From Notamacropus eugenii (taxonomy: Eukaryota; Chordata; Mammalia; Diprotodontia; Macropodidae), in the NCBI RefSeq assembly GCF_028372415.1, contig NC_092872.1, positions 281,359,206 to 281,423,205 of the forward strand: 64,000 nucleotides of DNA. The letters run 5' to 3'. The notes beneath the pieces are model-generated. The model saw nothing but the letters and a program-made list of their open reading frames with translations. It was not told the DNA's origin and made no database searches. This document shows positions 54,985 through 64,000 of the stretch, one piece after another (the stretch's first letter is position 1; each line of letters opens with the position of its first letter). The position numbers and the translations under genes are program-made.

Positions 54985-55930
54985 AGTTGCAGAAACAGTC
55001 TCTGCCCTCAAGGAGCTTACCTTTTTCTAGGGGGATACAACATGTAAATAGATAAATACAAGAGAATGTGAAAAGAGAGATAGTTAACTAATCCATGGGG
55101 GTCTTAGGAAGGTTGTTCTATAGGGACTGGCGCCTGAGCTAAACCTTAAAGAACTCAGGGGAACGTGAAGGAGGGAACACATCCAGATATGGGGGAGAGT
55201 GTCATGTTCTGAGGATAACTAGCAGGTAAGTTGGTTTGGCCAGAGTATAGAGTGTTTGAGGTAGAATCACATGTGGTATATCTAAGAAGGTGGCCTGGAG
55301 TTTGTCAAGGGGGAGTACTAAGTGAAGTTTGAGAGGCTGTGTCTTATATGAGGGCTGCTGGAGGTTTTTTAGGAGAGGAAGGAGTGATGTGGTTACATCT
55401 TAATTTAAGAAGAGCGTGGCAGCTGTGCAGAGAAGGCATTGTAGTGGGGAGACCAGAATGAGGATATGTGGACCCTGTAAGGGAATGGATGTTGAAAAGA
55501 TAGGGAGGTCAAATTCCTAAGACTTGACATGTGATTTTGTGTGTGTGTGTGTGTCTGTGTGTGTCTGTGTCTGTTTGTCTGTGAAACAGAGTGACCACAA
55601 GGACGGTGCCATCCTCAATGGAAATAGGAAAGTTTGGAGAAAAGGATAAGTTCTGGGGAAAGATAATGAATTTTTCTGTGGATATGTTAAATTTGAAAAG
55701 AAAAGTAGAGGAGACATCCAGCTGGAAGATGATGTGGGAGAAGGGTTTAGGAAGGGTAGGAGGATAGTTTTTTGTTGGGTAGGATGATTTTTCTGTGGTG
55801 GGCCATAGAGGTGAAATATTCCATGTGTAGTTGAAACCTAACTAGACTAAAGTGAGAGATGGAGGGACATATTTGGGGGCTTAAGCCATTTGTCTGATTG
55901 CTAAGTGGTAATGGTGGATGCTGAGGAAAA
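54985..55930 (-). mobile_element. L2 LINE 3' part, antisense
   Basis: AGTCTCTGCCCTCAAGGAGC, then CGGTGCCATCCTCAATGGAA ATAGGAAAG and GTAGAGGAGACATCCAGCTG GAAG follow the reversed L2 order. The (TG)n at 55537-55583 lies inside. Confidence 0.7.
55537..55583 (+). repeat. (TG)n microsatellite with TC interruptions
   Basis: TGTGTGTGTGTGTGTG then TCTGTGTGTGTCTGTGTC. Confidence 0.95.
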
Positions 55931-56061
55931 GCAGGGATTTTCATTTATAAGTGGAAAAATTCACCTTTTGAAAAACAAACAAAATCATTGAGCTAAATGG
56001 TGTTTAATGATCATTATTATAGGAACATGATTTGCATAAATCCCATTAGGATGGCTGTGCC

Positions 56062-56160
56062 CAATAGGACATGAGCTCCTTGAAGGCAGGGAGAGGTTTC
56101 TCTTTTTTGCCTAGTTTAATCTCAGCACTTAGCTCCATGCCTGGTATGCTTTTGGATCAG
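56062..56160 (+). mobile_element. L2 3' end
   Basis: CATGAGCTCCTTGAAGGCAG GGAG and CTCAGCACTTAGCTCCATGC CTGG. Confidence 0.75.
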
Positions 56161-56194
56161 GACCTGAGATTTTATTGGATGGGGGGAATAAGCA

Positions 56195-56448
56195 ATTTAC
56201 ATGGTATCTACCATGTGCCTGGCACTGTGCTAAGCATTTTACAAATATCTCATTTGATCCTCATGACAACTGTGGCCTGTAGGTGCTGTTATTATCTCCA
56301 TTTTACATATGAGGAAACTGAGACAAACAGAGGGGAGGTAACTTGCCCAGGGTCATAGTTGTGAGCTAGTGCTTGAGGTTGGATTTAAACTCAGGGTTTC
56401 CTGAGTCCAAGCCCAGCATTCTGTGTACCCTGGTGCCCTCAGCTGCCT
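56195..56448 (-). mobile_element. Complete marsupial SINE, antisense
   Basis: CATGTGCCTGGCACTGTGCT AAGC, CATATGAGGAAACTGAGACA, GTAACTTGCCCAGGGTCATA and GGATTTAAACTCAGGG, then head remnant CTGGTGCCCTCAGCTGCC. Confidence 0.9.
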
Positions 56449-57574
56449 TCTTGGACTAGGAAGAAACTCCATCTACCTTTGCCTGGCATTCAGCCCCTGG
56501 GTGCCCTGAGAAACCATGAGACGATGTGCCCAGCATCCCCTGATGTGTGTCAGAGGCTCTTTAGGCTCCAATTCTAGTTTCCAAGGAGTTTGTATGGAGA
56601 GCTGAATGTGTCTCATTTTCTGGAGAGAGGCTAGATTATACCTACTTTTAGAACTGTGCTTGGTACCTGGCACACACAATATGGGTTTGAATCTGATCCA
56701 GTTCAAAGAGATTTGAGAAGTGAGAACCTCTCAAAAGATGAATAGAGAATTTTTTCCTTAACAGTATTAATACCTGACATTTCTAAGAGGCAAAGCAGTC
56801 TCTCCAGAAATTTTGAGATGTAGTTAGAATGAGGGGTAGCACATCTTACAGCTGAGGAAATGGCAATGATCATCTGGAGTAGAATATGAACCCAAGTTTC
56901 TGAACTCCAAACTCTGTACTCTCTCTGCTTGACCACTCCCCTTCAACTTGAGTCTGGGCGGAGATTGATGTGAGAGAGAAGGGTGAGAAATACCTATAGA
57001 AAAGTTGATTGAAATCAGGTGATAGAGGGCTTACATCTTCAAGAAGGAGGGAGCCTCTAGCCAGAGGCAGACCTGGTTCAGCGGAATTACACCAGGTATC
57101 TATGGAGCACTTACCTGGGTGTACCACAGGAAAGAAGACAAAAATAGAACAGTGCTTGCTGTGAAGTAGGTGGAGTTAGTTTGGGGAGCAACTATGTATG
57201 TATATATTACATAAATACACATACTCTTAAATTTATGCAAAATGTATACCTGTTCTGGATGTCAGAGTCCATCCCTTATACTTTAAGCTGTAAAGGATGT
57301 TTGTTCTGGTACTTCTTTCTCAGTAGTTGAAATCCGATTAAAATAGTTTCTTCCATTCTGCTTCTTAAGCATCTGATGGGTGGGTGAGGATTTTTAGCCC
57401 AGTGATTTACACTCAGTTGTGACTTCTTTAGATGCTCTAGCAGCTGAGAGAGATAGGATAGGCTTAGTTTCTAGTGTACTGGGGGCTTCTTGATATGCTG
57501 TCTCTTTCTCAGTGTATGTTAAGGTTACACAGATATCCAATTAAGGTTAAGTATGTTATTGTATTATCAAATCT
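56449..57574. other. L2 3' scrap, otherwise unrecognised
   Basis: 57090-57200 (GTATCTATGGAGCACTTACC ... ACAGTGCTTGCTGTGAAGTA) is an antisense L2 end. No exon was seen. Confidence 0.45.
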
Positions 57575-57705
57575 CAAACCTAGAACTGGAAAGGACCTCA
57601 CATCAGCCCCTTGTTTTTACAGATGAGGAAGCTAGGGCCTGGCACAGGTAGTTGAAGGAGGTGGATTGAACCAAGGTTCTATGACTCCAATGCCAGTGTT
57701 AAATT
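57575..57705 (-). mobile_element. MIR-type SINE fragment, antisense
   Basis: ACCTAGAACTGGAAAGGACC, GATGAGGAAGCTAGGGCCTG and GATTGAACCAAGGTTCTATG. Confidence 0.75.
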
Positions 57706-57714
57706 TTTTTTTTC

Positions 57715-58370
57715 ATTTTCATTCTGAACTTAAACATAACATTTAATTATATAAAGAAGAAAATGATGATTGTTAATGAATCTTTTTTTTATGTGTAGCT
57801 TGTTTTTTTAAAAGTGTATATTAGATTTAATATGATAGTAGCAACCCTTCCCTGCTTGTCTCCATGTTCACTACTAAACTTCTACCCTCTCTTGTTTAAA
57901 AAAAAAAGTATAGTTAGGCAAGATAGATTTATATGTGAGATGTGTCTGAAACAATATGTTTAATTCTGCCCAGAGTCCATTACTTCTCCACTCAGAAATA
58001 GGGGGTATGCTTCATTATTTTTGGAGTTATGATTGATGGCGCATTGATGAGAGTTCCTAATGCTCTGAAAGTTGTTTCTGTTACTTTACTGTAGTTGTAT
58101 GCTGGTTTTTGTTCACTTTATTCTGCATTAGTTCACACACAAGTCTTCCCAGGTTTCTTTGGATCCATCCCTTTCATCTTTTCTTACAGTGTAATAAAAT
58201 TCTTTTACATTGATATACTATATAAATTGTTCATCTACCTTATTTCTAGTTCTTTGCTACTGCAAAAAACAAACTGATGATGACTTTTTGAACATGGTTC
58301 CAAATTGATTTCCAGAATTGTTGAATGACTTCACAGTTATACTAATAATTGACCTTCTACTGGCCCTCCA
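57715..58370 (-). mobile_element. L1 3' end, antisense
   Basis: ATTAGTTCACACACAAGTCT TCCCAGG, TTCTAGTTCTTTGCTACTGC AAAAAAC and CAAATTGATTTCCAGAATTG. Confidence 0.7.
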
Positions 58371-58399
58371 ACAATAAAGGCATTCTTTTAATTGTACTG

Positions 58400-59250
58400 T
58401 GAGCAGTTCATTACATCTCTACCGTGTTACACAAACACAAAAATATATTAGTTTCTGCCCTAACAGGGCTTATTTTCTTTTGGGTGAAATACCCTGGACA
58501 CAAGTCAATACAGAACCTGTATGACATGATTTGGGAGGTAGTACTAGGAACTAGAAAGGACAGGAGAGGCATTGAGGCATCAGGCAGGAAGGGGCATCTG
58601 GTCTGAGACAGCTGTGAAGGAGGCTTCAGGCTTCAGGAGAGAGCGGATTCTGACCACTGGGAGGGAGAGCTTGTGGAAAGGTGCTAGGAGTAACAGTCCG
58701 GTTTGTTTTGAGCATAGGATCTGTAACTGTGTTATGAAGGGTTTTAAATGACAGAGAGGCCATCGCAGTGTATCAGAGCAGTGTGGAAGGGGGATGGACC
58801 TTAGCTGTATCACGTTAGCAGAATTGGAGAGGAGAGAAACTTGAGGCAGAAGGCCAAAGAGGAGGCTATTACAGTAGTGGGGGTGGAGAGGCCAGGAAGA
58901 GGTACTGGGAAGCCAGTCCACAAGACAGAGCACTTTATTGGGTGTGGGACTGAGGGACAACAAGGTGTAGAAAATACTGAAGGTAGTTGGAAGGATGCTG
59001 GTGATTTCAAAAGAAGTGTAGAATTTAGGTCAATGATAAAGTTTGGGGGCGAAGGTGAAGAGTTCTGTTTTATGTTGAATTTGAGGTGCCCTTGGGATAT
59101 TGACTTCCTAATGGTCAGTAATCAGTTGATGATATAGGACTGGATCTCAGGAGAGAAAGGAAGCCTGGGCTTAGAGATCTTCATATGAAGAGAGGAGAAA
59201 TTGATTCCAAAAGTCCAAAGGAGATGACTCCTTTATCAGGAAGAGTTTAT
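58400..59250 (-). mobile_element. L2 LINE 3' part, antisense
   Basis: TTATGAAGGGTTTTAAATGA CAGAG, GAGGAGGCTATTACAGTAGT and TTCTGTTTTATGTTGAATTT GAGGTGCC follow the reversed L2 3' order. Confidence 0.8.
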
Positions 59251-59251
59251 T

Positions 59252-59497
59252 TTTTGTTATGGTTCAGTCATTTCAGGAGTGTCTGATCCTTTGTGACCCC
59301 CATTTGGGTCTTTTGATACTGGAGTAGTTTGCCATTTCCTTCTCTAGCTCATTTTACAGATGAAGGCACTGGGGTAAACAGGGTTAAATGACTTGCCCAG
59401 GGTCACACAGCCTATTTGTGATGAGTCTAAATTTGAGCACAGGGTCTCCTGACCCCAGGTCTGGAGCTGTGTCCATTGTGCCACCTAATTACCCAAG
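59252..59497 (-). mobile_element. SINE with RTE-like tail, antisense
   Basis: GTCTGATCCTTTGTGACCCC CATTTGGG, TTTACAGATGAAGGCACTGG, TTAAATGACTTGCCCAGGGT and TTGTGCCACCTAATTACCC. Confidence 0.9.
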
Positions 59498-59504
59498 GGT
59501 TCAT

Positions 59505-60040
59505 GAAATGCCTGCTCGTTGCCAGGTGCTGTGCCTACAATGAAACATTCCTTGTTTTCAGGGAGCTTACATTCTATTGAAGGAGAGAATAAGTATAGAT
59601 ACAGTCATATACAGAACTTCATCATGATAGTTAGGGGGAGAGGGCACCAGCTTTCAGAGGGGTGATGGGACATCAGGAGAGGCCCTATATAGAAGAAGGT
59701 GGTGTTAAAGCTGAATCCTGAAGGAAAGAAGACATTCTGTGAGCTTAAGGTCAGAAGGGAATGATTTGTAGCCATGTTGGGCAGCTAGTGCAAGGGAACT
59801 GGAGTGCTGTTTGTTTAAGGCCGAGTTTGTCCAGTGACATGTGAGATGGGATAGTTGTGGCCAGGCTGTGACCCAAGAATCTTCTGTTTGATCCTAGAGA
59901 CCTAAGGTACCATGGAAGTTAGAGCAGTGGAGACATATTAGGAAGGAGGCAGAGGGGGATGTGTTATAGAGGATATTGGAGTAGTCAAGGTGAGTGCCAT
60001 GGCTGTAAGCGAGAGGGGAGAGGTGGCTGTGAATGAGAAG
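59505..60040 (-). mobile_element. L2 3' end, antisense
   Basis: AAATGCCTGCTCGTTGCCAG GTGCTG, TTTCAGGGAGCTTACATTCT and ATAGAGGATATTGGAGTAGT CAAGG. Confidence 0.7.
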
Positions 60041-60267
60041 GGAGATTACTTTTAATTAGTAAGTATTGATTAAGTGCCTACCCTATTGTAAGCACTGTAC
60101 TAAGCCCTGGGATTCAAAAAAGACAAAAAGAACAGTCCCTTCTCTCAGGGATCTTGGTCTCTTGGGAGAGGTACCATGCCAACAACAACTGTGTACAAAC
60201 AAGACAAATTAGAGAGGGATAATCAGTGGAGGGGAAGGGAACTGGGAAGGGGCAGGATGATGGACAA

Positions 60268-60517
60268 GAATAAGCATATTATATAATGCCCTACTATGTT
60301 CTTGGCATTGTGCCAAGCACTTACCATATATTATCTCAGTTGATCCCCACAACAACCCCATTAAGGTAGATGATGTTATAATCCTCATTTTACAGATGAG
60401 GCAAACAGGTTAACTGACTTGTCCAGTGTCATACAGCTAATAAGTATCCAAGGTCAAATTTGAACTTGTATCTTCTTGACCCTAGACCCAGGACTCTATC
60501 CACAGGGCCACCTAGCT
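60268..60517 (-). mobile_element. Complete SINE inside L2, antisense
   Basis: GGCATTGTGCCAAGCACTTA, TTTTACAGATGAGGCAAACA, TTAACTGACTTGTCCAGTGT and CTCTATCCACAGGGCCACCT AGCTC. Confidence 0.9.
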
Positions 60518-61294
60518 CATAGAAAGTGGGATTTTAGATGGGACTTGAAGGAAGTCATGTAAGCTGGGAGAGGAAAGAGCATTCTGGGTATGGAAGCCTG
60601 CCAGAGAGTGGGGACATAGGGAGCATTTTGTGGAAGGAACAGTAAGGAGGCCGATGTCCCTGAACACAGGTTTACAGAATGGTGAATAGAGTACAGAAGA
60701 CTGGACATTCATAGGTGGGGAAAGAGGTTATCAAGGGCCTTGAGAACCAACAGAGCATTTTTTTATCTGATTCTGGAGGTGATAGAGAGCCACTGGAATT
60801 TCCTGCCTGGGTGTGTGTACGGGGTGATGTGGGGCTTGCCCTTTAATGTGGGTAGTTGGAGGAGGCAGAGCTATAGGACAAGGAGGTCAGCCAATTGTCC
60901 AGGTGTGAGGTAGGGAGGGCTTGTACAGGAGTGTGGGGGGTGGCAGTGTGTACAAGATGTTACAAAGGTAGGAAGGATAAGATGAGGCAACAGATTGGCC
61001 ATGGGGAAGGCTTGGTGAGAAAGAGAGGAAGAATTGAGGATAACACCAGAGGTGTAAGTCTGGGTGACCAGGAGGATGCCCTTAGTAGTAAAAGGGAAGT
61101 TGGGAAGGGAGGGCAGGGTTTGGGTGGAAAGATCATGATGTCAGTTTGGGACATGTTGAGTTGAAGATGTCAGTGGGACATCCAGTTTGGGATATGCAGA
61201 GAGCTCGAGAAGGATGAGAATTGAAAGGGAGACCATTACATTTGTAACTGGAGAGATGTTTAAGAGCAGTCTCAGCTGAGTGGTTGGTCTAGAT

Positions 61295-61465
61295 CAGGGG
61301 TGGGGAACCTGTGGCCTTCTAGGTCCTTGGGTGCAGCCTTTTGACTGAGCCCAAGTTTCACAGAACAAGTTCTTTCATTAAGGGGATTTGTTCTGTGTAG
61401 TTTGGATTCAGTCAAAGGGCTGTCCTTGAGGCTGTACTAGTGGTCCCAGGTTCCCTCCCCCTCCT
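61295..61465. mobile_element. hAT-type MITE with terminal inverted repeats
   Basis: Starts CAGGGGTGGGGAACCTGTGG CC and ends with the reverse complement-like GGTCCCAGGTTCCCTCCCCC. The interior GTTTCACAGAACAAGTTCTT and AAGGGGATTTGTTCTGTGTA is palindromic. It is about 170 bp, non-coding, and interrupts an L2 copy. The CAGGGG terminus and size fit non-autonomous hAT elements. Exact target-site duplication is unclear (GGTCTAGAT left, GGTCTTCTAG right). Confidence 0.75.
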
Positions 61466-61660
61466 CTGTCTGGTCTTCTAGAAGGTAGATTGCAAAATAT
61501 ACATTTTCCTGGAGTTTGGCTGAGGATAAATGGAGAGATATTGAGAGAAACTGAATGAGAGTTTCTGAAGCTTGGGGGAGACCTGGCGTTGTTGGCAGTG
61601 GGAAAGAAGCCAATAGATAGAGAGATAGAAGATTAGATAGTGGGGAGTATATGGGACAAG

Positions 61661-62194
61661 TTCCATTCAGTTCCATCTTGTGCCCAGGCTGTTTGTTCTG
61701 TGGAGATTTGATTTCGTTTGAAGAACATTTGATGAATCAGCCATTTTTCAGGGCTAAGCTATGTTTCTTGTACAAGATAATCTGGCCTGTAATTTTAGTT
61801 TAGATTCACTCAGGTGAATTTATACGTTAATTTGAAATGAAAATAATTAAGTATTATTAATATCCAGTTTTACCTAAATTTTATAACAGTGCTGAAGAAA
61901 TTTATGTCTTTTTCTTTACTTATATTAAGTGATCTGGGAGAAAGTGTCTTGATCATTACATTTCCTTTTAGTAAATGCAAAATTTCATGCAGGAGCAAAA
62001 TTGATTTTCTTTGCTGTCTTATTATTCATTCTTGCAGGTGCTCATATTCTCAGGTAACTCCAAATGAAGTCCATTGCTGATGTTCTGGCATAAAAATTTT
62101 TCCCCCAAAGTTCTAATTCATTTCCTTTTCTGACAGAGTAGGTGTTAGTATGTTATATGCTGGTATCACTTTTTGCTTAAAACTTTTTAAGACT
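61661..62194. other. No recognisable feature
   Basis: AT-rich, unique-looking. The frame at 61889-62080 has no motif. Confidence 0.4.
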
Positions 62195-62305
62195 GGTTTT
62201 CTTCTGACCTCTGGTGCTGTGTGACCTTAGGGAAGTCCTCTTCCTTCTCTGAATGAGAGTAGTTGGGCTGGATGCCTCTGAGGTCCCAATGGAGATCTAA
62301 AAATG
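62195..62305 (+). mobile_element. MIR-type SINE fragment
   Basis: GTGTGACCTTAGGGAAGTCC and GGGCTGGATGCCTCTGAGGT CCCAATGG. Confidence 0.75.
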
Positions 62306-62464
62306 GTTTTGCTTGAGTGTTGTTAGGGAGAAGTCTGACTGTGTGAGAGTGTATGAGTGTGACCAAGCTGCAAAGTTGTGAAATTACTTGTGGCAAAAGT
62401 AGGTTTGGACTTTGCCACATTTGGCTCATTCTGCCTTTCCAAGCTGATTACATGGAGTGTGTGC

Positions 62465-62790
62465 TGCAGCCAGACTACCCTTCTTGTGGGACTCCATACA
62501 TAACGTTCCATCTCCCACCGCCATGCTTTTGTACAGACTGTGGCCTGAGATATGCCCTCCTTCTTCTATTCTGTCTCTTGGGACTTATAGCTCCCTTCAG
62601 TGCCAGGGAAACTTCCACCTCCTTCAAAGTGACTTTTCCGATTGTCCCAGTCGCTTGGCAAATCCTTTCCTATATATCCCATTTCTGTTTTGCTATGAAC
62701 ACATTGCATCTCTCCCGGAGACTGAACTGTATGGAAGGCCTGGGAGCAAGGGATGGTGGATGATTTCTCTGATGGAGGCATCAGCCCTTG
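62465..62790 (+). mobile_element. L2 3' region
   Basis: CAGGGAAACTTCCACCTCCT, TTTTCCGATTGTCCCAGTCG CTTGGCAAATCC and TATATATCCCATTTCTG fit the sense L2 3' UTR. The two overlapping + frames of 124-136 codons come from it. Confidence 0.55.
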
Positions 62791-64000
62791 ACTTCGTTAT
62801 TGTTAGCTGTCAATGTCGTGAAATGGAATGAAAGAAACTGAACACTTAAAGTCAACGTGATAGCTTCTTGTCCTGTCTTTCAGTACCTTGCTGAGTGATT
62901 TTTGGCGAGTGACTTCCCTTCATGAGGTTTCCTGAGATGATGCTATGGGACTGTCTGGTTTATTTCTTTTGTAGCTTTGACTTGTCGTTCTGGGACCTGC
63001 CTTAGTCATTTCTGTAGATGGGTAGATGATGCACTTTTGTGGGAGTTCATTGTAGTACAATTGAAATTCATTTCCATTCAGTATAGTTTTGGGCTGCCTT
63101 TCTCTACTCATTTGATGCGTTTCTATTTTTTTCTCCTCCATTAACGCTGATAATCAGTTGACGTGTCACTACTCTTATTAATATTCACTATAATCCTAAA
63201 TCCTACCTGTAAGTAGATATAATACTGAATTTAAAGACATTGGCTTAATTTTGCTAGACTGTTTAGTCATGTTAACTTTAGATTACAGATATCCTAGGTC
63301 ATTCTTAAACAAGAAGATATGAATAGGTTTAATCTTAAAGTGGTGGTAAAAGATCGAAATTTAGATCCATTTGGACGTTTGAAGTGAAACTCCGGTCTGG
63401 TTCTCTTTGCAGAAGTATCTCTTCAGAGTTCTGAACCATGGAGGGCATCTGTGGTGTGTCTTTTTGAGCTCACTTGAAGATGTAATCTTGTCTCTGTTAG
63501 AATAAAAGAAAGATTTAGAAGTCAGACCAGTGATCACGTTGAAAGCGAAAGTTTGGACATTGAAACCTTAAGAGTGGCTGTCTTTTAAATATACTCTGAC
63601 TGGTTCTGAAGCAGTCTTTTAGTTTTCTTCTCAACTACATGTAAAACAATTTCTAACATTTACTTTTGAAAATTTTGAGTACCAAAGTCTCTCTCTCCCT
63701 CCCTACTCCCCTCTTTGTGAAGTCAAGCAATTTGATAGAGATTTTGCATGTGTAGTCAGAAGCGATTTTTAAAATAGTGAATATTTGGGAAATAGGTGCG
63801 TAGAAAAGGGCATGGATGCTCCCATAGTAAGATCTGATTGATACTCAGGAAAGAATCCACATTTCTCTGCTCGTCTCTAATTCCAACTGCCTCCCCAGCA
63901 TCTCTTGGTAGCCGGGGAGGTGACTCCAGGCAGAGACTTAAGGAGTTCAAGATCATAAGTAGGACCACAGCTTTAAAGCTGTCATCTTGTCTACCCACCT
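62791..64000. other. No recognised repeat or exon
   Basis: Repeat-poor sequence to the window edge. The minus frame 63756-63998 at the edge has no stop within the last 240 bp, but no family or splice-site pattern is evident. Confidence 0.35.

Larger units (their letters stand above)
60062..61660 (-). mobile_element. L2 LINE 3' half, antisense, with two later insertions
   Basis: GATTAAGTGCCTACCCTATT, then after the SINE GTGGGATTTTAGATGGGACT TGAAGG, GGTGATAGAGAGCCACTGGA, TTTGGGACATGTTGAGTTGA AGATG and, after the MITE, AGAAGGTAGATTGCAAAATA. Insertions: SINE 60268-60517 and hAT-type MITE 61295-61465. Confidence 0.85.

Noticed and set aside
61295..61465. Possible microRNA hairpin from the palindromic interior
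   Set aside because: The inverted ends and interior are explained by the MITE. Nothing further supports a microRNA.
1..64000. CRISPR arrays, bacterial operons, phage or plasmid modules
   Set aside because: No regularly spaced repeats or dense coding on either strand. The repeats and CpG pattern are those of a mammalian nuclear genome.

Overview
The window looks like ordinary nuclear DNA from a marsupial (metatherian) mammal. The evidence is its repeats: tRNA-derived SINEs with the marsupial-type head and an RTE-like tail, many L2 and L3/CR1 LINE remnants, L1 ends of marsupial type, an RTE relic and one hAT-type MITE. All repeat-family names come from recognising sequence, since no search was run. 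I found no bacterial-style genes, operons or CRISPR array and no intact protein-coding gene. Nearly all open reading frames are chance frames or decayed LINE protein fragments.

The one convincing gene signal is a CpG island at about 30,340-31,240. It has GC boxes, a perfect CRE, two opposed CCAAT boxes, CCG-rich runs and a plausible first exon on the + strand that ends at a candidate donor at 30,962/30,963. From the putative core promoter to that donor the only AUG opens a two-codon reading frame, so exon 1 is probably a non-coding 5' leader. The main start codon must then lie in a later exon. I could not name the gene. The remaining 33 kb to the right shows no exon I can recognise and is best read as intron 1.

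Layout. 1-26 kb is repeat-rich, probably intergenic: L3/CR1, L2, L1 ends, SINEs, a candidate solo LTR, an L1 5' part, a pair of unclassified 225-bp repeats and an RTE relic that carries an opposite RTE 3' end. 26.8-29.65 kb is a long non-LTR retrotransposon relic with its 5' leader, endonuclease and part of its reverse transcriptase. 29.67-30.33 kb is a SINE followed by a purine-rich minisatellite that abuts the CpG island. 31-64 kb is the putative intron, with L1 ends mostly antisense to the gene, many L2 copies, SINEs, a tRNA-Ile pseudogene, a solo-LTR candidate inside L2 and the hAT-type MITE inside another L2.

I saw no convincing new biological system. The best leads are a SINE family whose body matches the 5' leader rather than the 3' end of a LINE in the same window (one copy has perfect 10-bp target-site duplications), the unclassified repeat pair, and the mini-uORF in the CpG-island exon.
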